A DNA stretch of 64,000 nucleotides from Crossiella sp. CA-258035 (lineage in GTDB: Bacteria; Actinomycetota; Actinomycetes; Mycobacteriales; Pseudonocardiaceae): the NCBI RefSeq assembly GCF_030064675.1, contig NZ_CP116413.1, positions 1,521,001-1,585,000 of the forward strand. Direction: 5' to 3'. Shown here one piece after another: positions 1 to 8,050 of this stretch. A program made the position numbers and the translations under genes. Within the stretch, counting starts at the first letter, position 1; each line of letters starts with the position of its first letter. The notes beneath the pieces were generated by a model, which saw only the letters and a program-made list of their open reading frames with translations, made no database searches and was not told where the DNA came from.

Positions 1-77
1 CGATCGACCAGCTGCGGGAGATCGAGGGTATTGGAGAGTCCCGCCTCGCCCGGCTCCGCGAGCTGGTGAGCCTCTGA
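1..77 (+). CDS. comEA: ComEA C-terminal end (partial)
   Basis: The window opens inside a reading frame whose first full codon is at position 3 and which stops at TGA 75-77. The last residues, including IEGIGESRLARLREL, form a helix-hairpin-helix DNA-binding motif of the type that ends ComEA, the DNA receptor of competence systems. The gene lies 64 bp upstream of comEC on the same strand, the usual comEA-comEC order. Only 24 residues are visible, so the call rests on the HhH motif and the neighbour. Confidence 0.8.
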   Translation, partial: IDQLREIEGIGESRLARLRELVSL

Positions 78-141
78 CCCAGGGCGCCGGTCCCGAGCAG
101 GGACCAAGCCACCGGGACCGAGCACCGAGGCAGGAACACAC

Positions 142-3012
142 ATGCGGAGAACGAGTCGTCCGACGCGGCAGATCGCCGTGGCCGACGCACGAGAAAGGGG
201 AGAGCGTGCACCCGTACCCACGGCGACAAGGCGCGGAAAGGGGGGAAGCAGCAGCGCACCGCGCGAACGACTTGTTCTCCGCGACCCACCAGCCCCGGAG
301 CCACCACATCCCGTGACCCCGGGCCCAGCCGAGAGCCCGGCCCCGGAGTCGCCCGAGGTGTCACCTCCGAGTTCACCCATGCCCTCAGCTCCGGAGCTTC
401 CGGGCACACCCATGCCCTCAGCCCCGAAGCCGCCCGAAGCGTCACCTCCGGTGCCACCCGCGTCCCCAGCTCCGGAGCCACCTGAAATGTCACCTCCGGT
501 GCCACCCGAGCCGCCAGCCTCCGAGCCGCCAGCCTCCGAGCCGCCCCCACCCTCCGGCCCGGACCTACGCCTGGTCCCCGCCGCCCTGGCCACCTGGGCG
601 GTAACCCTGCTCGGCCTCCACACCGGCTGGCTCCCCGCCACCCTGACCGCGATCCTGCTCACCGCGACCGCGGTCACCGCCGCCTGCCTCCTACCCCGCC
701 CCCGCAAACCCACCCACCCCGCAACCCCCGCCCCCGCCTCGACACCTCACGCCCCCACCCCGCCCCGCCGCTCCCACTCCCGCCGACTCCTCCGCCACCG
801 CCTGGCCGCCGCAACCCTCACTACCTGCGCCCTGGCCGGAGCCGCCGCCATCGGCATCGCCCTCAGAACCCACGCCACCGCCACCCACCCCCTGCACGCC
901 CTCGCCGAACGAGGCGCCACCGCGACCCTCACCGGCACCGTCACCGGCGACCCCCGCCCCATGCGCACCCCGGCCTACGGCGGCCGCCCCACCAACAGCA
1001 ACGGCACCGTCCTCACCCTCGACCTCGAATCCGCGCACGCCACCGGCGACCAGCTGTCCACCGGCGGCACCGTCCTCCTGCTCGCCCTGCACGACTCCTG
1101 GTCCGCGGTCTCGCCCGGCCAACGCCTGCGCACCACCGGAAAGCTGGCCCCAGCCCGCCCCGGCGACCTGACAGCCGCCGTGCTCCGAGTGCACAACGCG
1201 CCAGAACTCCTTGGCACACCACCGTTCTGGCAACGCGCCGCCACCCACATCCGCACCGGCCTCCGTCAGGCCAGCGCCGTCCTCCCCAGCGACCAGGCGG
1301 GCCTGCTGCCCTCCCTCGTGGTCGGCGACACCACAACCCTCGCCCCCAGAGTCGTCGCCGACTTCCGCGCCGCGGGCTTGTCGCACCTGCTGGCCGTCAG
1401 CGGCACCAACCTGGCGATCGTCTGCGGCGCGGTTCTCCTGCTGTGCCAAGCCCTCCGTGCCGGTCCCCGCACGGCGACAGCGGCAGCGGCATTGGCGCTA
1501 CTGGGATTCGTGATCCTGGCCCGGCCCCAGCCGAGCGTCCTCCGCGCCGCGGTCATGGCCGCCATTGGCCTCTACGCCCTGACCTCCGGCCGGGAACGAG
1601 CCGCGATTCCCGCCCTGGCCGGCACCATCACGATCCTGCTGCTTGCCGATCCCGAACTCGCCGGCGACCTGGGTTTCCTGCTGTCCGTACTGGCCACCAC
1701 GGCCCTGGTCCTGCTGGCCCCACGCTGGTCGGACAACCTGCGTCAACGCGGCGTCCCCGGCGGTCTGGCCGAAGCGCTGGCCATCCCCGCCGCGGCCCAC
1801 CTGTTCACCGCCCCGGTGGTGGTCGGCATGACCGGCGAGCTCAGCCTCACCGCCATCCTGGCCAACCTGCTCGCCGCACCGGTGGTCGCCCTGGCCACGG
1901 TTCTCGGTGTGCTGGCCGCTGTCCTGTCGGTGATCCATCCCGGCGCCGCCGAACTCCTGGTCCACGTCACCGGCCCGGCGATGTGGTGGCTGGTCACCGT
2001 CGCCCACCACGCGGCCGCCGTGCCCATGTCCACCCTGCCCTGGCCCAGCGGTGCCGGCGGCGCCTTCCTCCTCATCGGTGTCCTGCTCGTGCTCGCCCTG
2101 CTGCTAAGGCGACGCCGGTTCCGCGTCCTGTTCCTGGCAGCGGCCCTGCTCGCGATCCTGGTCCTGGTGCCCATCCGCGTGCTGCGCCCCGGCTGGCCGC
2201 TACCCGGCTGGGCCGTGGTGGCCTGTGACGTCGGCCAGGGTGACGCCATCGTCCTGGCCACCGCCGATCCGGGCCGCGCGGTGCTGATCGACACCGGCCC
2301 CGACCCGATCGCCATCACCGCCTGCCTCCGCGACCTGGACATCGACCGGATCCCGCTGCTGGTCCTCACCCACCTGCACGCCGACCACATCGGCGGCCTG
2401 GCCGAGGTCCTCGCCGAGCACGCGGTGGGCGCGGTCGGCATCAGCTCCGTCCAGCAACCACCTTGGGCCGTCAAGGAAATCCGCCGCGTCACCGGGGCCG
2501 CCGGGGTGCCCCTGGTCGAGCTCCACCCAGGCACCAGCACCACCTGGCCCGCACTGACCGTCGACATCCTCGGCCCCCGCAGCCCCACGGCGCTGGGCGC
2601 CACCGGCGAACGCGCCAGCGGCACCGCCCTCAACGACGCCTCACTGGTCATCCGCGCGCACACCACCGCGGGCCGGGTCCTGCTCACCGGCGACATCGAA
2701 CTAGCCGGTCAAGCAGACCTGTTGGCGGACAAGGGATCCGAGCTGTCCGCCGACATCCTCAAGGTCCCGCACCACGGCTCCCGCTACAGCCTGCCCAGGT
2801 TCCTGGCCACCGTCCGGCCCCGGGTCGCGCTGATCAGCGTCGGCGCGGACAACGACTACGGCCACCCCAGCCCGCTGATCCTGGACACCCTCCACACCCA
2901 GGGCACCCAGGTGCTGCGCACCGACCAAGACGGCGACCTGGCCATCGCCCCCAGCCCGCAAGGCCCGGTGATCTCCCGCCACGGCAAAGAAAAATCCCGG
3001 ACACCCAGATGA
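142..3012 (+). CDS. comEC: ComEC/Rec2 family DNA-uptake channel protein
   Basis: A 956-residue polytopic membrane protein of the ComEC/Rec2 family, which forms the channel for single-stranded DNA in transformation. After the N-terminus there is a DUF4131-like region (about 225-330), a many-helix competence domain (about 360-620) and a C-terminal metallo-beta-lactamase-like domain. That domain carries CDVGQGDA near residue 695 and the metal-binding motif THLHADH at 743-749. The first ~140 residues are unusual: a basic start, then a Pro/Ser/Glu-rich low-complexity stretch before the usual beginning (DLRLVPAAL) at about 141. A later start is possible, but the reading frame is open and no better start with a ribosome site is evident. 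Natural transformation is unproven in most actinobacteria, so the function in this organism is inferred. Confidence 0.93.
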   Translation: MRRTSRPTRQIAVADARERGERAPVPTATRRGKGGSSSAPRERLVLRDPPAPEPPHPVTPGPAESPAPESPEVSPPSSPMPSAPELPGTPMPSAPKPPEASPPVPPASPAPEPPEMSPPVPPEPPASEPPASEPPPPSGPDLRLVPAALATWAVTLLGLHTGWLPATLTAILLTATAVTAACLLPRPRKPTHPATPAPASTPHAPTPPRRSHSRRLLRHRLAAATLTTCALAGAAAIGIALRTHATATHPLHALAERGATATLTGTVTGDPRPMRTPAYGGRPTNSNGTVLTLDLESAHATGDQLSTGGTVLLLALHDSWSAVSPGQRLRTTGKLAPARPGDLTAAVLRVHNAPELLGTPPFWQRAATHIRTGLRQASAVLPSDQAGLLPSLVVGDTTTLAPRVVADFRAAGLSHLLAVSGTNLAIVCGAVLLLCQALRAGPRTATAAAALALLGFVILARPQPSVLRAAVMAAIGLYALTSGRERAAIPALAGTITILLLADPELAGDLGFLLSVLATTALVLLAPRWSDNLRQRGVPGGLAEALAIPAAAHLFTAPVVVGMTGELSLTAILANLLAAPVVALATVLGVLAAVLSVIHPGAAELLVHVTGPAMWWLVTVAHHAAAVPMSTLPWPSGAGGAFLLIGVLLVLALLLRRRRFRVLFLAAALLAILVLVPIRVLRPGWPLPGWAVVACDVGQGDAIVLATADPGRAVLIDTGPDPIAITACLRDLDIDRIPLLVLTHLHADHIGGLAEVLAEHAVGAVGISSVQQPPWAVKEIRRVTGAAGVPLVELHPGTSTTWPALTVDILGPRSPTALGATGERASGTALNDASLVIRAHTTAGRVLLTGDIELAGQADLLADKGSELSADILKVPHHGSRYSLPRFLATVRPRVALISVGADNDYGHPSPLILDTLHTQGTQVLRTDQDGDLAIAPSPQGPVISRHGKEKSRTPR
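511..545 (+). repeat. 15-bp tandem repeat inside proline-rich comEC leader
   Basis: Two perfect tandem copies of CCGCCAGCCTCCGAG lie at 511-525 and 526-540, followed by a partial third copy. They encode repeated ASEPP units. Looser repeats (MPSAP, SPPVPP) occupy about 370-510. The period is a multiple of three, so slippage would change the linker length without breaking the frame. Confidence 0.85.
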
Positions 3013-3055
3013 CCCAGCCGACCCGCGACGCCCACACGCCACCCGCCACGAACAC

Positions 3056-3100
3056 GCACGGCGTGCCACCCAGTCACCAGAACCGGTTGGCACGCCGTGC
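3056..3100. terminator. Bidirectional terminator between comEC and thrC
   Basis: Perfect 13-bp inverted repeat (arms 3056-3068 and 3088-3100) with a 19-nt loop, placed between the convergent stop codons of comEC (3012) and thrC (3115). It has no long T-tract, which is normal in high-GC actinobacteria. Confidence 0.75.
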
Positions 3101-3114
3101 GGCGAAGCGTGGGA

Positions 3115-4380
3115 TCAGAGGCCGAGGGCCTCGCGGACCGCCGCGGCCGACGGCGGGACAGTGGCGCGGGGGCCGATCCGGTCCTGCACCGCGTCCAGGG
3201 TCTTCAGGCCGTCGCCGGTGATCAGCAGGACGGTCTCGGCGTCCGGGTCGAGCTGGCCGGTCTCGATGAGCTTCTTGGCCGTCGCGACGGTCACGCCGCC
3301 CGCGGTCTCGGCGAAGATGCCCTCGGTGCGGGCGAGCAGCCGGATGCCCTCGACCACCTCTTCATCGGAGACGTTCTCGATGGCGCCGTTGGTGCGGCGG
3401 ACCGTGTCGAGTACGTACGGGCCGTCGGCCGGGGCGCCGATGGCCAGGGAGCGGGCGATGGTGTCCGGCTTGACCGGGGTCACCACGTCGTGGCCTGCCT
3501 TGAAGGCGGCGGCGACGGGGGAGCAGCCGGTGGCCTGGGCGCCGAAGACGCGGTAGGGGCTCTGCTCGACCAGGCCGAGCTCGCCCAGTTCGCGGAAGCC
3601 CTTGTCGACCTTGGTCAGCTGGGAGCCGGAGGCGATGGGCACCACGATCTGGTCCGGCAGCCGCCAGCCGAGCTGCTCGGCGACCTCGTAGCCCAGGGTC
3701 TTGGAGCCCTCGGCGTAGTAGGGCCGGACGTTGACGTTGACGAACGCCCAGTCCTCGTGGTCCGCGGCCAGCTCAGTGGCCAGGCGGTTCACGTCGTCGT
3801 AGTTGCCGTCGACGGCGATCAGGGCGCCGTCGTACACGGCGGTGGTGAGGATCTTGGCCCGTTCCAGCGAGGACGGGATCAGCACCACCGACTCCCAGCC
3901 GGCGCGGGCGGCGGCCGCGGCCACGGCGTTGGCCAGGTTGCCGGTGGAGGGGCAGGCCAGGACCTTGAAGCCCAGTTCGCGGGCGGCGGCCAGGGCCACC
4001 GCGACCACGCGGTCCTTGAACGAGTGGGTGGGGTTGCCGGTGTCGTCCTTCACCCAGATCCGGCGGACACCCAGCGCCTTGGCCAGGCGGTCCGCGCGGA
4101 CCAGCCTGGTACAGCCGGGGTCGGTGTTCGGGTGGGCGTCCACAGTGGACGGCACGGGGAGCAGGTTGCGGTAGCGCCAGATCGACTGCGGGCCCGCCTC
4201 GATGTCCTCCCGGCGGACGGTCCCGAAGTCGTAGCCGACCTCAAGGGGACCAAAACACTCGGCACAGGCGAACTCGGCGGCAAGTGGGACCTGGTGGCCG
4301 CACTCCCGGCAGACCAGGCTGCGCGCCGGGCCGAGGTCAAGGATCTGCTGGGCGCTGCTGGGCGCCTCGATGGTCGTCAT
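3115..4380 (-). CDS. thrC: Threonine synthase
   Basis: PLP-dependent enzyme converting O-phospho-L-homoserine to L-threonine. The 421-residue protein starts with a rubredoxin-like zinc-ribbon segment (Cys24, Cys27, Cys39, Cys42), followed by the fold-type II PLP domain. The Schiff-base lysine lies in PTHSFKDR (Lys122) and a phosphate-binding loop in CPSTGNLANA. I chose ATG 4380 rather than the in-frame ATG 4398, because the Shine-Dalgarno GAGGAG (4391-4396) overlaps the upstream candidate and sits correctly for 4380. The gene is not linked to hom or thrB here. A SAM-I riboswitch directly precedes it, and its 3' P1 strand runs into the Shine-Dalgarno. Confidence 0.95.
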   Translation of the reverse strand: MTTIEAPSSAQQILDLGPARSLVCRECGHQVPLAAEFACAECFGPLEVGYDFGTVRREDIEAGPQSIWRYRNLLPVPSTVDAHPNTDPGCTRLVRADRLAKALGVRRIWVKDDTGNPTHSFKDRVVAVALAAARELGFKVLACPSTGNLANAVAAAAARAGWESVVLIPSSLERAKILTTAVYDGALIAVDGNYDDVNRLATELAADHEDWAFVNVNVRPYYAEGSKTLGYEVAEQLGWRLPDQIVVPIASGSQLTKVDKGFRELGELGLVEQSPYRVFGAQATGCSPVAAAFKAGHDVVTPVKPDTIARSLAIGAPADGPYVLDTVRRTNGAIENVSDEEVVEGIRLLARTEGIFAETAGGVTVATAKKLIETGQLDPDAETVLLITGDGLKTLDAVQDRIGPRATVPPSAAAVREALGL

Positions 4381-4393
4381 CGCGAGGTATCTC

Positions 4394-4520
4394 CTCATCT
4401 TTCCCGCTGCCGCGGGGCGGATTTGGCACCGTGTTCACCTGCTCCCTCGCGGAGTTCGCGTCGAGCCTGTGCCGGTTGCCGGGGTGTCGTAGGGCCGATC
4501 CCTCTACCCCTCTGGATGAG
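4394..4520 (-). promoter_or_regulatory. SAM-I (S-box) riboswitch upstream of thrC
   Basis: Read on the minus strand, the leader has the S-box order. The P1 5' strand CTCATC (4520-4515) is followed by an AGAGG-type internal loop with AGGGATCGGCCC, then CCCCGGCAACC. Next come the P3-type arm, the conserved GGTGCCAAATCC, and a P4 hairpin CCCGC-GGCA-GCGGG. The closing GAAAGATGAG contains the P1 3' strand GATGAG (4399-4394). The thrC Shine-Dalgarno GAGGAG overlaps this last strand, so SAM binding that stabilises P1 would be expected to hide the ribosome site. No expression-platform terminator is obvious, which favours translational control. The family call is from recognised consensus; SAM repression of thrC is inference. 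Confidence 0.92.
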
Positions 4521-4634
4521 CTGTATTCAGTTGTCTGTGGCTCACCGTACGGCACGGTCGCCACTGAGAGCTACCGCCAGCCCAGTATGCGGGAGGCCGC
4601 AGGGCTGTCAGACCCCCGTGAAAGGATTGCCGGT

Positions 4635-5615
4635 GTGAGCGCCCCAGCCGTCACCCCCGAGCCGCTGCACCTGGTGATCGGGGAAGAGGAACTGCTGGTC
4701 GAGCGGGCCGTGAAGGCGTCATTCGACGCGGCGCGGCTGGCCGATCCGCAGGCCGAGCTGACCAAGGTCCGGGTGACCGACCTCACGCCGCCGGAGCTGA
4801 TCGAGCTGGTGAGTCCCTCCCTGTTCGCCGAGGGCCGGGTCATCGTCCTGGAGGCCGCGCAGGAGGCGGGCAAGGAGATCGCGGAGGCGATCGGCTCCTA
4901 CTGCAAGGCGCCCAGCGAGGGCGTGGTGCTGGTGGTCGTGCACAGCGGCGGCGGGCGGGGCAAGCTCGCCAAGGAGCTGCCGGACGCCCTGCGCAAGGCG
5001 GGCGCCAAGATCACCACCTGCGCGAAGCTGACCAAGCCCGCCGACCGCGAGGCCTTCGTCAAGGAGGAGTTCCGCCGGGCGGGTGGCCGGGTCGACCCGG
5101 CCGGGCTGGCCGCGCTGATCGAGACCGTGGGATCGGACCTGCGGGAGCTGGCCGCGGCCGCCTCCCAGCTGGTGGCCGACACCGGCGGCTCGGTCGACGA
5201 GCAGGCGGTGCGCCGCTACCACCGGGGCCGGGCCGAGGTGACCGGGTTCGTGGTCGCGGAGAAGGCGGTGACCGGCGACCGGGCCGGGGCGCTGGAGGCG
5301 TTGCGCTGGGCGCTGCAGACCGGGGTGCCGCCGGTGTTGGTCGCGGACGCGCTGGCCGACGCGGTCCGGACCATCGCGCGGGTCTCGGCCGGCGGACGGG
5401 CCGATCCGTTCGCGCTGGCCGGTCAGCTGGGCATGCCGCCGTGGAAGGTCAAGAAGGCACTGGGCCAGTCCCGCGGTTGGGAGCCCGAGGGCCTGGCCGA
5501 GGCGATGAACCTGGTGGCCGGGCTGAACGCGGACGTGAAGGGTGTCGCCGCGGACGCGGGATACGCGCTGGAGCGGGCCGTGCTGCGGTTGATCTTGGCC
5601 CGACGGGGACGCTGA
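4635..5615 (+). CDS. holA: DNA polymerase III subunit delta
   Basis: Clamp-loader delta subunit, which opens the beta sliding clamp during chromosome replication. The product is 326 residues, the usual length, with the delta features LHLVIGEEELLVERA at the N-terminus, the AAA-like region VVLVVVHSGGGRGKL, and the C-terminal collar with RWALQTG and KKALGQSRGW. I chose GTG 4635, preceded by GAAAGGA (4620-4626). The frame is open further upstream, but that extension runs over the S-box on the other strand and lacks similarity. It sits in the conserved comEC-holA-rpsT order. Confidence 0.95.
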   Translation: MSAPAVTPEPLHLVIGEEELLVERAVKASFDAARLADPQAELTKVRVTDLTPPELIELVSPSLFAEGRVIVLEAAQEAGKEIAEAIGSYCKAPSEGVVLVVVHSGGGRGKLAKELPDALRKAGAKITTCAKLTKPADREAFVKEEFRRAGGRVDPAGLAALIETVGSDLRELAAAASQLVADTGGSVDEQAVRRYHRGRAEVTGFVVAEKAVTGDRAGALEALRWALQTGVPPVLVADALADAVRTIARVSAGGRADPFALAGQLGMPPWKVKKALGQSRGWEPEGLAEAMNLVAGLNADVKGVAADAGYALERAVLRLILARRGR

Positions 5616-5739
5616 GCCCAGGGCCGAGGATGGCAGCGGTCCGGGTGCCGCGGACGGCTGTCGCCGAGATGCCGAGACTGGCGCTGTCCCGGGCCGGGGC
5701 GCGAGGCGCGTGCCGGCCGGAATGCCTGGAGACGTGGCT

Positions 5740-5780
5740 GGCGAGGTTCCTCGGCTAGCGGCGTGCCGAGGAACCTCGCC
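5740..5780 (+). terminator. Strong hairpin terminator after holA
   Basis: Perfect 16-bp inverted repeat (arms 5740-5755 and 5765-5780) around a 9-nt loop, 125 bp downstream of the holA stop. A 42-codon frame beginning at ATG 5630 happens to stop inside this loop. I do not support it as a gene, because it has a poor ribosome site and low-complexity composition. Confidence 0.75.
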
Positions 5781-6152
5781 GGGGCCTGCCGGGTGGCAGG
5801 CGGTTGGTGGTGGGTCAGGCCTGAGCTGGAGTCAGTCGGCCGTCACCCGTCGGATCTCTAGGTAACTTGCGGATGGTTTTACTGGAGTTGGCCGCCATGA
5901 CCTGTGTGGGTGGCGGCGGCTGAGGATGCGTTTGGTGCCCCGATCTATTGGGGTTGTGGGAAGTGTTTGTCACCGGGGGTACGAGTGTTGTTTGTCATTG
6001 TTCTGCCGCCTGGGTGAGTGGGATGCGGAGAACGCTGGTGAGTATTGCAGAACGGGGATTGCGTGATGCTGTGCCTGGCAATCGGTTGCCCGCCTCGAAA
6101 GGATCTGTACGGCGGGCAGCGCTCGGTTCTTCTATTCCTGTCAATACGACGA
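5781..6152. other. Intergenic region, lower GC, no gene recognised
   Basis: About 370 bp between the holA terminator and the 3' side of the protease-inhibitor gene. It is clearly less GC-rich and more T-rich than its surroundings. Short frames exist (for example 5948-6160) but show neither actinobacterial codon bias nor a recognisable product. I see no tRNA, riboswitch or insertion sequence in it. Confidence 0.5.
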
Positions 6153-6167
6153 CCGGGTGATACCCGG
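6153..6167 (-). terminator. Short hairpin after the SSI-like gene
   Basis: CCGGGT-GAT-ACCCGG is a perfect 6-bp stem with a 3-nt loop, 9 bp beyond the stop codon of the minus-strand inhibitor gene. The position fits a terminator, but the stem is short. Confidence 0.4.
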
Positions 6168-6175
6168 CGGCGGAA

Positions 6176-6595
6176 TCAGAAACGGAAGAGCGGACCCTTT
6201 TCCAGGTACAGCACGCAATCGTTGGGGAACGTTTCCTGATAGCTGATGGCGCGTCCGTTCCAGGCGCCGCGGGCCGTGACCGTGATCGGTGCGTAGATCA
6301 GGTAACACGGTTCCTCGCGGCCGGTGTCCACGCGGCGGGGGTCGCCGCCCGCCTTCTTCAGCTCGCGGCAGGACCAGTTGGGCGTTGGGTGGCTGCCGCC
6401 AATGGGGTCGCAGGTCAGCGTGCTGGAGCGGGCGTCCCTGGTGGGAGCCTCGCCGGGGTTGACGGTCAGCACCAGCCAGCTTGCAGCTCGCGGAGTCGCC
6501 GTGGTGGCGGCCGCGGTCGGCGCGGCGGCCACGGCAAGGGGCAGCAGGGTCGCTGCCAGCCCGAGTGCCAACGGCAGAAGTCGCTTGCGAGACAT
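6176..6595 (-). CDS. Subtilisin inhibitor-like (SSI family) secreted protease inhibitor
   Basis: A 139-residue precursor with a Sec signal peptide (MSRKRLLPLALG..., cleavage probably after about residue 25-35), then an SSI-family domain. All four SSI cysteines are present (62, 76, 97, 127), fitting the two disulfides of the family. The reactive-site region reads EPCYLIYAP; by alignment to SSI, P1 is Leu99 and P1' is Ile100. Leu at P1 predicts inhibition of subtilisin/chymotrypsin-like serine proteases. The start ATG 6595 follows GAAAGG at a good distance; the longer upstream frame lacks a signal peptide. The gene is divergent from a sigma factor whose GTG start carries a very similar ribosome site. 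Confidence 0.9.
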   Translation of the reverse strand: MSRKRLLPLALGLAATLLPLAVAAAPTAAATTATPRAASWLVLTVNPGEAPTRDARSSTLTCDPIGGSHPTPNWSCRELKKAGGDPRRVDTGREEPCYLIYAPITVTARGAWNGRAISYQETFPNDCVLYLEKGPLFRF

Positions 6596-6880
6596 TGTTC
6601 GCCTTTCAAGGGATGAGTCCGTTTGTGGCGACCTGTTCCGGCCGCCATGATGAATACGAATGCAGCCATTGCGGCGCACGGTGACTGTGGTCACATGACT
6701 GCCGGGTAACACCCATTCCTGTCCCACGAATGGCGGTACGCAGCAGGCCCGGAACATACGAAGCTTGTCCCTGAAAGCAACGAAGCTTGCCAACGCGCCG
6801 GTTCTGCGGTGTCATCAGGGAGTAACGCACTTCCGGATGACCGCCCCCATGGCCGGGCCGCGCCTCGAAAGGAAACACCG
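6596..6880. promoter_or_regulatory. Divergent promoter region, SSI-like gene / sigma factor
   Basis: This 285-bp gap must hold the promoters of both the minus-strand inhibitor gene and the plus-strand sigma gene. At 6812-6840 there is an imperfect inverted repeat of the form TCATCnGGnAGT ... ACTnCCnGATGA, 40 bp before the sigma start. It is a candidate operator. No clear -35/-10 pair could be assigned. Confidence 0.45.
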
Positions 6881-7492
6881 GTGATTACCCCAGGATCTAC
6901 CGGGTTGATTTCTGACGGGGCGAAGGGGCAGTTGGTGAAGGACAAAGGTGGTTTGGATGGTGATACGTCTGCCGTGGCGACGCGGCAGAACTTCTGGCGG
7001 GAGTGCCTGCGGCTGCGGCCATCGCTGATCCGGGTGGCCCGGCGGCAGGGGGTGAGCCCGGCCGAGGCGGAGGACGTGGTGCACGACGCGTTCCTTCGTG
7101 CCGCTCAGTACACGCAGCTCGACCCCGGAAGGCTGATGCCCTTCCTGGTCGCGGTGGTCAAACGCCTGTGCGTGGACGAGTTGCGGCGGCGGGCATCAGC
7201 ACAGCAAGTGTGCACCCACCCCAGACTTTTGCCCATGCAGGTGATCGATCCCGCCGATGTGGTGACGGATCGCCATGAGGCTCGCTGGTTGCTGGCCAGG
7301 TGTGGGAAATTGAGTCAGCGCGAATGGCTCGTCCTGCTGTGGCTCGACCAGGGACTTCCACATGAGGAGATCTCTCGTCTGCTCGGCACCACCCGCAGGG
7401 CGACCGAGTGCATCGCGAGCAGGGCGCGATGCCGGGTTCGCCGGTGGATGGCTCGTCGGCTCCGCTCAGCAGGGGAGCGAGCCGGCTACTAA
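6881..7492 (+). CDS. RNA polymerase sigma factor, ECF/sigma-70 family
   Basis: A 203-residue protein with a sigma region 2 (LRPSLIRVARRQG ... AEDVVHDAFLRAA ... RLCVDELRRRA) and a sigma region 4 helix-turn-helix (LSQREWLVLLWLDQGL ... EEISRLLGTTRRA). It would direct RNA polymerase to a small regulon. I chose GTG 6881 because GAAAGGA (6867-6873) sits 7 bp upstream; an earlier in-frame start at 6809 has no such site. No anti-sigma gene is adjacent. Divergence from the SSI-like gene suggests, but does not show, that this gene is in its regulon. Confidence 0.85.
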   Translation: MITPGSTGLISDGAKGQLVKDKGGLDGDTSAVATRQNFWRECLRLRPSLIRVARRQGVSPAEAEDVVHDAFLRAAQYTQLDPGRLMPFLVAVVKRLCVDELRRRASAQQVCTHPRLLPMQVIDPADVVTDRHEARWLLARCGKLSQREWLVLLWLDQGLPHEEISRLLGTTRRATECIASRARCRVRRWMARRLRSAGERAGY

Positions 7493-7495
7493 ATA

Positions 7496-7532
7496 GGGAC
7501 CCCGGTGCGGTGTGCAGGGCACCGCACCGGGG
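7496..7532. terminator. Terminator after the sigma factor gene
   Basis: Perfect 13-bp inverted repeat with arms 7500-7512 and 7520-7532, starting 7 bp after the sigma-factor stop codon. Flanking GGGA/ACCC extends the stem with one mismatch. Confidence 0.75.
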
Positions 7533-7540
7533 ACCCGATA

Positions 7541-7586
7541 CGACGAAGGCGCCGCCTCACCTTTCGGTGGGGCGGCGCCCTCGTCG
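7541..7586. terminator. Second hairpin, terminator of rpsT
   Basis: A 21-bp stem (arms 7541-7561 and 7566-7586) with only two wobble-type mismatches, 43 bp beyond the rpsT stop on the minus strand. Together with the hairpin at 7496-7532 it separates two convergent genes. Confidence 0.7.
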
Positions 7587-7629
7587 TTCAGCGTTGCGGC
7601 CCTGCTCGCTCCGCGGGGGAGCGGCGAGG

Positions 7630-7890
7630 TCAGATCTTATTGGCGCGCAGCGCGAGGGCCGACTTCTTGTTCGCGGCCTGGTTGGCGTGGATGACGCCCT
7701 TGCTCGCGGCCTTGTCCAGCTTGCGGTTGGCCACGCGGAGCAGCTCAAGCGCCTTGTCCTTGTCCCCGGCCTCGGCGGCCTCGCGGAACTTGCGGACGGC
7801 GGTCTTGACCTCCGACTTGACGGACTTGTTGCGCAGGCGCGCCTTCTCGTTGGTCAGGATGCGCTTCATCTGCGACTTGATGTTGGCCAT
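7630..7890 (-). CDS. rpsT: 30S ribosomal protein S20
   Basis: An 86-residue, lysine/arginine-rich primary 16S rRNA-binding protein of the small subunit. The start [22 protein letters not shown] is the S20 signature and the length is standard. The ATG at 7890 follows GAGGT. Its position between holA and lepA is conserved in actinobacteria, although about 13 kb of other genes now lie between it and lepA. Confidence 0.98.
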   Translation of the reverse strand: MANIKSQMKRILTNEKARLRNKSVKSEVKTAVRKFREAAEAGDKDKALELLRVANRKLDKAASKGVIHANQAANKKSALALRANKI

Positions 7891-7978
7891 GGTGCTACCT
7901 CGGTCTCATCTGATCGGAAGTCGTGCCGCGCTTGATGGCGCTGCCAGACGTGCGCAGCCTTCCTCCAGGGCGGAAATG

Positions 7979-8020
7979 CCGCACGGCACGGCTGGAGATG
8001 CTAGCAGCCGTGCCGTGCGG
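7979..8020 (-). terminator. Hairpin terminator after the beta-glucosidase gene
   Basis: Perfect 15-bp inverted repeat (arms 7979-7993 and 8006-8020, 12-nt loop) just beyond the minus-strand stop at 8051 and upstream of rpsT. It separates the two co-directional genes. Confidence 0.75.
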
Positions 8021-8050
8021 ACTCCCAATCGAGGCAGGTCAAGCCGGGGT

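Noticed and set aside
511-545. CRISPR-like or VNTR locus
   Set aside because: It is a two-copy in-frame coding repeat in comEC, without spacers or cas genes.
4381-4398. Upstream ATG (4398) as the thrC start
   Set aside because: It lies inside the riboswitch P1/Shine-Dalgarno sequence; ATG 4380 has correct spacing.
5948-6160. 70-codon frame in the holA/SSI gap
   Set aside because: Codon use unlike the genome, no ribosome site, no recognisable product.
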